Positions 1-5,496 of a DNA stretch of 5,496 nucleotides are shown piece by piece. Below the pieces are notes generated by a model. The model saw nothing but the letters and a program-made list of their open reading frames with translations, was not told the origin of the DNA and did no database searches. The DNA is from an uncultured Bacteroidales bacterium (lineage in GTDB: Bacteria > Bacteroidota > Bacteroidia > Bacteroidales > Bacteroidaceae), in contig CALZMA010000073.1 in assembly GCA_945788445.1 (NCBI GenBank), forward strand, positions 1 through 5,496, in the 5' to 3' direction. Made by a program: the position numbers and the translations under genes. The stretch's first letter is position 1; every line of letters begins with the position of its first letter.

Positions 1-77
1 TCAGATTAATCAGAAGAATCCGTAATCAAAAAAGGGTCCGCATTTTTATTGATTACGGATTCATCTGATTTTTCTGA
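1..77. repeat. Long AT-rich imperfect palindrome downstream of the CotH gene
   Basis: Bases 1-29 pair with bases 49-77 at 26 of 29 positions. The core, 16-29 against 49-62 (GAATCCGTAATCAA and its complement), is a perfect 14-bp match. The only mismatches are 15/63, 6/72 and 7/71. The loop (30-48) is 19 bases, and 31-33 against 45-47 can add three more A-T pairs. Each arm is built of 9-base units: TCAGATTAA, TCAGAAGAA and TCCGTAATC on the left. The element starts 43 bases after the CotH stop codon, so it could end transcription or protect the mRNA 3' end. There is no classic GC-rich stem followed by a U-run. The outer end may lie beyond base 1, so its true length is unknown. A dispersed intergenic repeat or small non-autonomous mobile element is an alternative. 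Confidence 0.85.
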
Positions 78-120
78 TTATTGAAAGCCCAGGGTTGCCC
101 GCTCCCGTGCAGTGCGGATT

Positions 121-3030
121 TTATTGCACGAGCACCTTCTGGCCGCCGACCACGTAAACGCCGGGCTGGAGGCCGCCGACGGTGTGGAAGCCCTCGGTGA
201 GGTGGAGCTGGCGCACGAGGGCACCCGAGGCCGAGTAGATCTTCACCGTCTGCGCCTTGCCGGCGGTGATGCCGAGTGCACCGCGTCCGCCGCTGACCTT
301 CAGGTAGCTTTCGGCCTTCGCCGAATTGAGTCCTTCGAGCACGGGGTCGTAGCCGTACTTCTCGTCGAGGAAGTCAATGCGTTTGCCAAGCCACGTCTTG
401 ATGTAGTTGGCCGCCTTGGTGATGCCGCCGTGGTACTGCGGCCAGCGCTGCTGTTCGCGTGTCGTGGCACGGCTGTCGGCAAAGAGCGAGGCGTAGTCGG
501 CCACGCGCTGCACGAGCGCATCCTTCTGCCAGTGGCCGCGGCGGAGTTCGCAGTAGCGTTCGGCCAGTTCGTAGTCCCAGGGGATGGAACTGCTCTTGAG
601 GCGGTAGTAGATGGTGTGTTCGCCGTGTTCGTTGGCCCAGAGGAACTGGTCGAAATCCTGTTCCGCCCCCGTGATGGAGGTGGAGCCGTCCCAGCGCGCA
701 CCGAGCACGCCGTCGAGGTCCCAGGGGGCCAGACCGAGGCGGTTGCCCTCGGCACCGTCCTTGTCGTAGACGAAGTAGAACATGTTCTTGCCGTGGTTGT
801 CCGTGGCGAGGAGGAGTTCGATGAAGAGGTAGTAGTCCTTCAGTACGGGATAGTCGAAGTAGGTGGCAAGCTGCGAGTCAAATTCGCCCTGCGTGCTGAT
901 GCAGACAAAGTTGATGGCGTCCCAGAGCGGCTTCCAGTCCACTGCTTCCTCCTCGTAGTCGGGGTATTTGAACTCATACTCGCACCAGGTCTCTTCGCCG
1001 AGGAGGTTCTTGTAGGGCGAGGGCGACATCATGCTGAAGTACTCTTCGTCCATTTCGTGGCCCATGAACACCTCGTAGCTCCACTGCGACGACTTGTAGA
1101 GCAGGCCATGGATTTCCTCCTGACCCGTGGTCGACTGGTCGGCCGCCACGTATTTCTTCAGCTTCAGCTGTTTGCGGTCCATCTTCTCCGTCATGCAGTA
1201 GAGGCCGTGGTAGCTGCCGTTGAGCATCACTTCGACAAACTGGCCGCGCGTGCCCGTGCGGGCTTTCTTCTCGCGGTCCTTGTAGTAAGGAGGCGTGGAG
1301 AAGTCGTTCCAGATGTCCGTGGAAACGCGGTTGCGCATGCAGGCCGGGTCTACGGCCATGGCATCGAGTATCCAGTTGTTGTCGTTGCGGAGACCGAAGA
1401 AGGAGCGGTCCACGGAGTTGCCGGCTTCGTCGCGGAGCTTGATGGCGTAGGCTTTCTTGCTCTTGCCCATGGCCGTTGCGCCGCGGTAGCGGTAGGCGGC
1501 GATGAAGGTCGAGTCGTGTCCCTCCACGTTGGCGTCCGTCACGCGGATGGAGCCGCTGGTGTAGAAGTCGCCGTTGCACGTGGGCACGTTCACCTCCACG
1601 ATGGGGAGCCAGGTGAAGATGAGCTTGGCCGTGTCCTGCGGCGTGCCTTCGGCATCGGAGAGCACGAGGGTGTAGTCCTGCCGGGCCGAGGGGTCCTGGA
1701 GCACAATTTCGCCCGTGGCCTCGTCCGGGGTGGCTTCGGCCAGCGTCACGTTCCAGCCCGCGTAGCCCGTGAAGGGCTTGGCCGTCAGCGTGGTGCGCCA
1801 CTCGCCGCCGTCGCGGAGCTGCACGGGAAGCGGCGAGAAGTAGTTGCCCGAAGCGTTGTCGAAGACGAGTTGCTTGTTGTTCAGGCGGAGCGAGTCGATG
1901 ACCGCCGTGAAGCCCAGCTTGCCGGGGTCGATGTCGCCCGTGTCGTCGAAGGTGATGCCCTGCGCGGCGAGGTGGACGATGTGGCGGCGGTCGGAGGAGG
2001 CGAACACGAAGGTCGAGCCCGGGTCTACGCTGTAGAGGCCGATGGCTGAACCGCTGTAGTCGTTCCAGCAGGTGTATTCGCTCTGCGTCGGGTCGGTCTG
2101 GATGAGGTTGTCCATCTTTTCGATGGTGTAGCCGGGATACTGGTAGTCGGCGCTCCAGCCCAGGGTCCAGAGGTTGGCGGCGGTCACCTCATCGGTGAGG
2201 TTGAGGGGCGAGGTGTCGCCCATGTCTTCGGTGTAGTAGGTGGAGACGAGGTGGCCCGACTCGGAGTAGATTTGCGTGCCCCGGTCGGTGTGTACGAAGT
2301 AGAACTGCGTGCGTTCGCTGGCGTGCTTGGCCTGGCCGAGGGTCCAGTAGTTTTCGCGCACATACTGCTTGCGGCGTATGTTCACGATGGAGTAGAGCAC
2401 AGGGTTGGCGGGGTCGGAGGTGTAGACGACGGGCGAGGAGAGGCCCGTGTTTTCCCAGTATTCCCCTTCGTCGCTCTTGCCCTGCGTGCCCGTGAAGGGC
2501 GCTGTGGGCTCGTCGCCGCCGGGGGTGTCGCCGTCCTTTTCCGAGAGGATGGCGAAGAGCTCGTTGTCCGAACCGTAGCCCTCGTAGGTCCCGAGCAGGT
2601 AGGTGCCGTCGGTGCGGAGGTTGAAGATGTGCGTGGGGTTGCTCACGCTGCGGACGAGGAAGTAGCTGCCCGATGCCTCGATGGTCCAGCGGCTGTCATC
2701 GTTCTGCTTGTAGTCCGTGAGCTTCAGCCCCTTCACGGCACCGGGGAAGCGTTCCGTGGTGTAGGTGATGAACTGGCCCGTGGAGGCATTGCTGATGGTG
2801 TAGCCGTCGCCGTCGGCCCTGATGAACCACCAGGCATCGTCGGTGAGCGTGCCCTGCGGGTCGAAGTAGAGTTCGGGCAGCTGTCCGTGGGCCACGCCCG
2901 GGACGAGCACGCTGCCGGCGTACTGCTTGCAGCTGAATCGGTACTTCGTCTGGCTGTCGAAGTCGGCTGCCAGCAGGCTCAGGGCCAGAGAGAACCAGGC
3001 AGTCAAAGCAAGGATAAACGACTTTTTCAT
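121..3030 (-). CDS. Secreted CotH kinase family protein with two trefoil-like modules and a type IX secretion C-terminal domain
   Basis: This is a complete gene of 969 aa, from ATG at 3028-3030 to TAA at 121-123. Residues 1-22 are a signal peptide: MKK, a hydrophobic core, then a likely cut near LLA-AD or LAA-DF. Residues 24-162 and 204-345 look like two related beta-trefoil (ricin-like) modules. They are joined by a Gly/Asp/Pro-rich linker (about 165-190). Residues 370-475 are probably a beta-sandwich. Residues 477-892 match the CotH kinase domain. The visible motifs are YRGATAMGKSKKAYAIKL (515-532), the NNWILDA segment and VEVMLNGSYHGLYCMTEK (599-616). Also present are TDNHGKN with Asp744 and Asn749, and APWDLDG with Asp771 and Asp773. 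These last two correspond to the acidic metal-binding and catalytic motifs of CotH kinases, so the domain looks active. Residues 912-969 resemble a type A sorting domain (VKIYSASGALVR, then GLQPGVYVVGGQKVLV), which implies export through the outer membrane. CotH kinases phosphorylate proteins in Bacillus spore coats. The substrate here is unknown, and glycan binding by the trefoils is inferred. No clear promoter or Shine-Dalgarno sequence was found upstream. Confidence 0.9.
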   Translation of the reverse strand: MKKSFILALTAWFSLALSLLAADFDSQTKYRFSCKQYAGSVLVPGVAHGQLPELYFDPQGTLTDDAWWFIRADGDGYTISNASTGQFITYTTERFPGAVKGLKLTDYKQNDDSRWTIEASGSYFLVRSVSNPTHIFNLRTDGTYLLGTYEGYGSDNELFAILSEKDGDTPGGDEPTAPFTGTQGKSDEGEYWENTGLSSPVVYTSDPANPVLYSIVNIRRKQYVRENYWTLGQAKHASERTQFYFVHTDRGTQIYSESGHLVSTYYTEDMGDTSPLNLTDEVTAANLWTLGWSADYQYPGYTIEKMDNLIQTDPTQSEYTCWNDYSGSAIGLYSVDPGSTFVFASSDRRHIVHLAAQGITFDDTGDIDPGKLGFTAVIDSLRLNNKQLVFDNASGNYFSPLPVQLRDGGEWRTTLTAKPFTGYAGWNVTLAEATPDEATGEIVLQDPSARQDYTLVLSDAEGTPQDTAKLIFTWLPIVEVNVPTCNGDFYTSGSIRVTDANVEGHDSTFIAAYRYRGATAMGKSKKAYAIKLRDEAGNSVDRSFFGLRNDNNWILDAMAVDPACMRNRVSTDIWNDFSTPPYYKDREKKARTGTRGQFVEVMLNGSYHGLYCMTEKMDRKQLKLKKYVAADQSTTGQEEIHGLLYKSSQWSYEVFMGHEMDEEYFSMMSPSPYKNLLGEETWCEYEFKYPDYEEEAVDWKPLWDAINFVCISTQGEFDSQLATYFDYPVLKDYYLFIELLLATDNHGKNMFYFVYDKDGAEGNRLGLAPWDLDGVLGARWDGSTSITGAEQDFDQFLWANEHGEHTIYYRLKSSSIPWDYELAERYCELRRGHWQKDALVQRVADYASLFADSRATTREQQRWPQYHGGITKAANYIKTWLGKRIDFLDEKYGYDPVLEGLNSAKAESYLKVSGGRGALGITAGKAQTVKIYSASGALVRQLHLTEGFHTVGGLQPGVYVVGGQKVLVQ

Positions 3031-3052
3031 GATAAAGCAAAGTGTTGGAAGG

Positions 3053-3065
3053 CGCGCCCGGCGCG
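3053..3065. repeat. GC-only palindrome in the CotH leader
   Basis: CGCGCC (3053-3058) and GGCGCG (3060-3065) are complementary around one central C. As RNA this would fold as a 5-bp stem with a 3-base loop. It lies 23-35 bases upstream of the CotH start codon and overlaps an 8-base palindrome GGCGCGCC (3051-3058). Such a compact GC stem close to a start could affect translation, or it could be a protein-binding site. Either role is inference. Confidence 0.45.
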
Positions 3066-3137
3066 GTTGTGCGAGTGGGCCTGTCAGCTTAAAAGCTTAT
3101 ACGTTGATGGGTGGATGGGGGTAGGAGGATAAGAGTG

Positions 3138-3199
3138 AATAAGGTTACGGGCTAAAGCGTTTTGCACAAAGCGTCACTGAATAGCCTCATAACCTTATT
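3138..3199. repeat. 62-bp nested inverted repeat between the two genes
   Basis: AATAAGGTTA (3138-3147) and TAACCTTATT (3190-3199) are a perfect 10-bp inverted repeat. Inside it, GGCT (3150-3153) pairs with AGCC (3183-3186). At the centre, 3158-3163 can pair with 3168-3173 (one G-U) around the loop GCAC. The heptamer AAAGCGT also occurs twice in direct orientation (3154-3160 and 3168-3174). Such nested pairing is unusual for plain spacer. It could be a leader or trailer RNA structure, a bidirectional terminator or a small repeat element. No T-run follows it on the minus strand. Confidence 0.65.
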
Positions 3200-3207
3200 G
3201 CCTCTCA

Positions 3208-3231
3208 CCTTGCGATGCGGGCTTCGCAAGG
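3208..3231 (-). terminator. Hairpin directly after the GH84 stop, possible terminator
   Basis: CCTTGCGA (3208-3215) and TCGCAAGG (3224-3231) form a perfect 8-bp stem with an 8-base loop. On the minus strand the stem starts two bases after the TAA stop of the GH84 gene (3234-3236). Its position and stability suggest a terminator or a 3'-end mRNA stabiliser. The downstream minus-strand bases (TGAGAGGCAATAAGG) lack a U-run, so it is not a canonical intrinsic terminator. Confidence 0.5.
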
Positions 3232-3233
3232 AC

Positions 3234-5453
3234 TTATTGTTTGACAAATTTGAAACTCTTGAAGTAGACCTGCCGGTCGCTTCCGCTCACGTTCGTCAGG
3301 CGGAGCTTGGAAGCCGTGAGGCCGCCGAGCTCGTTGCCCGTGTGAATCACGGGGTCGTCGGCGCTGTAGTGGAGCAGGCTGACGGTGCGCCATGCGCCGT
3401 TCTGGAAGAATTCGAGCTTGAAGTGCTTGGCCACGTCGTTCACGCCGAGGTTGAAGTCCATGCCGGCAAACGTGATGTCGCGGTCACACTCGATGAGGAG
3501 CGAGCCGCCGGCCTGCCACTGGATGACTTCCAGCGCGGGGGTGACGCTCACCTCGTTGCCGCGTACCGTGACGGGCAGCAGGGCCAGCTGCTTCACGTCG
3601 GACGAGAGCTTGTAGGGGTTGTAGTCGGCCGTGTTGAGGAGGCTTGTGCCCTTTTCGGCGTTGTACTTGTCCACCGCCTTCGTGAAGAGCTGGTTGGCCG
3701 TGGGGAGGAGCACCTTCGTGGCCACCTTGATGCCCGGTTGCAGGGCGTGGCGCACGCTGGAGTTCTCCAGTTCGTACATTTGCTCCTGGAGCGAGCGGGC
3801 CTGGTTGTAGAGGGCCTCGAAGGTGATGGCGCCGTCGGCGTAGTCCGTGCGGTGGATGAGGTTCATGAGGCAGACGGCGTTGCCGTATTCAGCCACGTTC
3901 TTGGCCTGGAGCAGCCAGGGGCGCAGCTCGCGGATGAGTTCGGGGTTCGACTTGTCGCCCAGCAACACGTCGGCAGAGATTTTCAGTTCCCAGCACTTCT
4001 GCATCAGTTCTGCCACCGCCTTCACGTCGCCCGCAAGTGCCTTCTCCGTGAGGGGCTTCAGTTCCTCGCCCTCTTCGCGGCGGAAGCCGTGGCCGTTGGG
4101 GCCGAGGTCCTTGTTGTAGAGCGCGAAGGTGCGGAGCGCGTCCTTGTTGGCGGGGAGCACGGCCTGCAGGCCCTTCTCCCAGTCGCGGTCGGCGTCGTAT
4201 GCCTTCATGTTCCAGCAGTAGTCGGCGATGCCGTAGAGCGAGATTTTGGAGGCTTCGGCGTGTTCCATGGGGTTGGAAACGAAGCCCGACATGTCGCCGG
4301 CGATGTCCAGGCCGTTGCCGTAGGCCGGGCCGAGGAGGATGTGGTCGCGCACGAAGTCGCTCACGGGGAAGTTCCACCAGATGTATGCCTTGCGGTCGAT
4401 GCGGCTGTTGATCCACTCCATGCTCTCCTTGTCGATGCAGTGGACCACCGTGTTGCCCGTCCACATGATGGCGATGTCCTTGTTCATCTTCGTGCCGAGG
4501 GTGCGTAGGTAGCCCTTCTCGTCGTTGGCCCAGGCGCGGTTGTATTCCGTGGGACACATGATGAGGGGCTTCACGTCCTTGTGGGTGGCAATGAAGTGGT
4601 CGTCTACATAATTGAGGAGTTCGGCCTGCTTGTCTGCCTTCGTGCCCTCGCCCCAGATGTCGTCGAAGAAGACAGCGAAGGAGCGGATGCCGAGGGCGTA
4701 CATCTTTTCGAGTTTGGCCATGAGTGCGTCGCGGTCTTCCACGGTCCATTTGATGTCGATGCCCGGGTGGATGGCCCAGTAGAAGTTCACGCCCCAGAGC
4801 TTGGCGTGCTCGTTGAGCTCCTGGATGCGCTTGGCTTCCGCATCGGGATAGGCTTCGCGCCAGTGGTCGCGGTGGTAGGGGTCGTCCTTCGGCCCGTAGA
4901 TGTAGACGTTCATCTTGTTGCGGCCGTAGAACTCGATTTGGCTCAGGCGGGCCTTGTGGCTCCAGGGGGTGCCGTAGAAGCCTTCGACGGTGCCGCGGAA
5001 GTCCACGTCGGGCCAGTCGGTCAGCGTGCAGGGCTGGAGTTTTCCTTCAGATACCGAGGCCAAAAGCGTCTGTACGCCATAGAAAAGTCCCTGTTCGTCG
5101 GCTGCGGCGATGACAGCGCCTTTGGGCGTAATCTGGAGGAAGTAGCCTTCGGCGCGTGCCGGGACCTGCTTGGCATATTTCTTGACGCTCTTGTCGCCTT
5201 TCACGCCCAGCGTGAGCGTGAACGGGGCCTTGGCGTCTTGCTTGACGGAGGAGAGGAGGAGTGCCTTCACCGCGAAACTTTCGGCGCGGCCGGCGTCGGT
5301 CTTGACGCTCCACGCCTGCGGGGCATCGAGCAGTTCGCCTGCTGCGACCTCCACCTTTTGGGGCACAGGATTGACTAAGGAAATTTGGGCCGCTGCGGGT
5401 GCGCTGCCGAGGAGGGCGAGCAGAAAGCTCACACCGAGAATTTGTTTCTTCAT
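3234..5453 (-). CDS. Secreted GH84 beta-N-acetylglucosaminidase (O-GlcNAcase-type hexosaminidase)
   Basis: This complete 739-aa gene encodes a retaining exo-beta-N-acetylglucosaminidase that uses substrate-assisted catalysis. It has about the same length as the characterised Bacteroides thetaiotaomicron GH84 enzyme and, from memory, very similar sequence throughout. Residues 1-23 are a signal peptide ending in AAA-Q, with no lipobox. Residues 24-147 are the N-terminal alpha/beta domain. Residues 148-455 are the TIM barrel, starting at DFRGTVEGFYGTPWS. Asp264-Asp265 in AVFFDDIWGEGT are the catalytic pair. Further conserved pocket residues are Gly158, Tyr160, Lys189, Tyr304, Thr332, Trp359, Asn361, Asp366 and Asn394, all aligning with known GH84 ligand contacts. 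Residues 456-620 are helical, and 625-739 form a discoidin-like beta domain. There is no type IX sorting domain, so the protein is probably periplasmic or exported another way. Natural substrates in this family include terminal GlcNAc on host-type glycans, and the target here is not shown. The ATG at 5451-5453 follows a TAnnTTTG box at a sensible distance and gives a proper signal peptide. Confidence 0.96.
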   Translation of the reverse strand: MKKQILGVSFLLALLGSAPAAAQISLVNPVPQKVEVAAGELLDAPQAWSVKTDAGRAESFAVKALLLSSVKQDAKAPFTLTLGVKGDKSVKKYAKQVPARAEGYFLQITPKGAVIAAADEQGLFYGVQTLLASVSEGKLQPCTLTDWPDVDFRGTVEGFYGTPWSHKARLSQIEFYGRNKMNVYIYGPKDDPYHRDHWREAYPDAEAKRIQELNEHAKLWGVNFYWAIHPGIDIKWTVEDRDALMAKLEKMYALGIRSFAVFFDDIWGEGTKADKQAELLNYVDDHFIATHKDVKPLIMCPTEYNRAWANDEKGYLRTLGTKMNKDIAIMWTGNTVVHCIDKESMEWINSRIDRKAYIWWNFPVSDFVRDHILLGPAYGNGLDIAGDMSGFVSNPMEHAEASKISLYGIADYCWNMKAYDADRDWEKGLQAVLPANKDALRTFALYNKDLGPNGHGFRREEGEELKPLTEKALAGDVKAVAELMQKCWELKISADVLLGDKSNPELIRELRPWLLQAKNVAEYGNAVCLMNLIHRTDYADGAITFEALYNQARSLQEQMYELENSSVRHALQPGIKVATKVLLPTANQLFTKAVDKYNAEKGTSLLNTADYNPYKLSSDVKQLALLPVTVRGNEVSVTPALEVIQWQAGGSLLIECDRDITFAGMDFNLGVNDVAKHFKLEFFQNGAWRTVSLLHYSADDPVIHTGNELGGLTASKLRLTNVSGSDRQVYFKSFKFVKQ

Positions 5454-5467
5454 AGACGTTTAGGGTT

Positions 5468-5481
5468 ATTTGGGGACAAAT
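5468..5481. promoter_or_regulatory. Short inverted repeat over the GH84 transcription start
   Basis: ATTTG (5468-5472) and CAAAT (5477-5481) are complementary with a 4-base spacer. They overlap the -7 box and the predicted start site. The position would suit an operator, but five pairs in AT-rich sequence could arise by chance. Confidence 0.25.
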
Positions 5482-5484
5482 GTA
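5477..5484 (-). promoter_or_regulatory. Bacteroidota-type -7 promoter box for the GH84 gene
   Basis: The minus strand reads TACATTTG, an exact match to the TAnnTTTG -7 consensus of the primary sigma factor of Bacteroidota. It would start transcription near 5470, leaving a leader of roughly 17 bases before the ATG. The leader is A-rich (AAATAACCCTAAACG) and lacks a Shine-Dalgarno sequence, as is usual in this phylum. The matching -33 TTTG would lie beyond the right edge of the window, so it cannot be checked. Confidence 0.7.
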
Positions 5485-5496
5485 CTATTTTCCCCT

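Larger units (their letters stand above)
3031..3233. other. 203-bp intergenic region with no gene
   Basis: The gap between the two minus-strand genes carries no credible coding sequence. It holds three separate inverted repeats, listed individually, and a short AGCTT-AA-AAGCT element at 3086-3097. I found no good TAnnTTTG box for the CotH gene. The nearest partial match on the minus strand is ACACTTTG, 14-21 bases before the ATG, and it has no TTTG partner at the usual distance. Whether the two genes share a transcript cannot be settled from sequence. The length and the structures favour separate or attenuated transcription. Confidence 0.7.

Noticed and set aside
106..130. CGTGCA/TGCACG inverted repeat around the CotH stop codon
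   Set aside because: It has only 6 pairs with a 13-base loop, partly inside the coding sequence and without a U-run. Too weak to call a terminator.
112..2049. 645-codon open frame on the plus strand, antisense to the CotH gene
   Set aside because: It has Val/Ala/Gly/Arg-rich composition with no recognisable domain and lies wholly opposite a well-supported gene. Long antisense frames are expected from GC-rich codon use.
3121..3128. AGGAGG-like Shine-Dalgarno sequence on the plus strand
   Set aside because: No credible plus-strand gene follows it, and Bacteroidota seldom rely on such sequences.
2251..3132. 293-codon plus-strand open frame over the start of the CotH gene
   Set aside because: Same antisense artefact. 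It covers the signal peptide and trefoil region of the real gene and shows no protein family features.
3162..4508. 448-codon plus-strand open frame antisense to the GH84 gene
   Set aside because: Composition is rich in Val, Ala, Glu, His and Gly and has no domain. The opposite strand carries a complete GH84 enzyme with all mapped active-site residues.
4659..4664. Trp two residues after the catalytic Asp pair (DDIWGEG, where the B. thetaiotaomicron enzyme has DDISGEG)
   Set aside because: This position varies among GH84 enzymes and is not a catalytic residue, so it is no reason to suspect altered activity.
3889..4749. 286-codon minus-strand frame overlapping the GH84 gene in another frame
   Set aside because: Arg/His/Pro/Gly-rich out-of-frame translation typical of GC-rich genes, fully inside the real coding sequence.

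Overview
The window most likely comes from a GC-rich member of the Bacteroidales (phylum Bacteroidota), plausibly Prevotellaceae. Three things support this: a close full-length match to the Bacteroides-type GH84 hexosaminidase, a C-terminal domain of the type IX secretion kind on the second protein, and a TAnnTTTG promoter box in place of a classic -10/-35 pair, with no clear Shine-Dalgarno sequence before either start codon. Assignment to genus is inference only.

Layout: two large genes, both on the minus strand, fill almost the whole window. Transcription runs right to left. A TACATTTG -7 box (5477-5484) precedes a secreted GH84 beta-N-acetylglucosaminidase (3234-5453, 739 aa, complete, with every active-site residue that I could map). 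A 203-bp intergenic region (3031-3233) follows. It has no gene but holds three separate inverted repeats: a hairpin directly after the GH84 stop, a 62-bp imperfect palindrome, and a GC-rich palindrome in the leader of the next gene. The second gene (121-3030, 969 aa, complete) encodes a secreted multidomain CotH-family kinase-like protein. It has two tandem beta-trefoil-like modules, a beta-sandwich-like linker region, a CotH kinase domain with its acidic active-site motifs intact, and a C-terminal type IX sorting domain. Bases 1-77, downstream of it, form a long AT-rich near-perfect palindrome with a 9-base internal periodicity, and it may continue past the left edge.

How they might work together: the GH84 enzyme would remove terminal beta-linked GlcNAc from glycans or glycoproteins in the periplasm or outside the cell. 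The CotH protein would be displayed on or released from the surface, perhaps binding glycans through its trefoil-like modules. A shared function is suggested only by orientation and adjacency. The structured 203-bp gap may separate the two genes into different transcription units. No RNA genes, CRISPR array, insertion sequence or transposase gene is visible.
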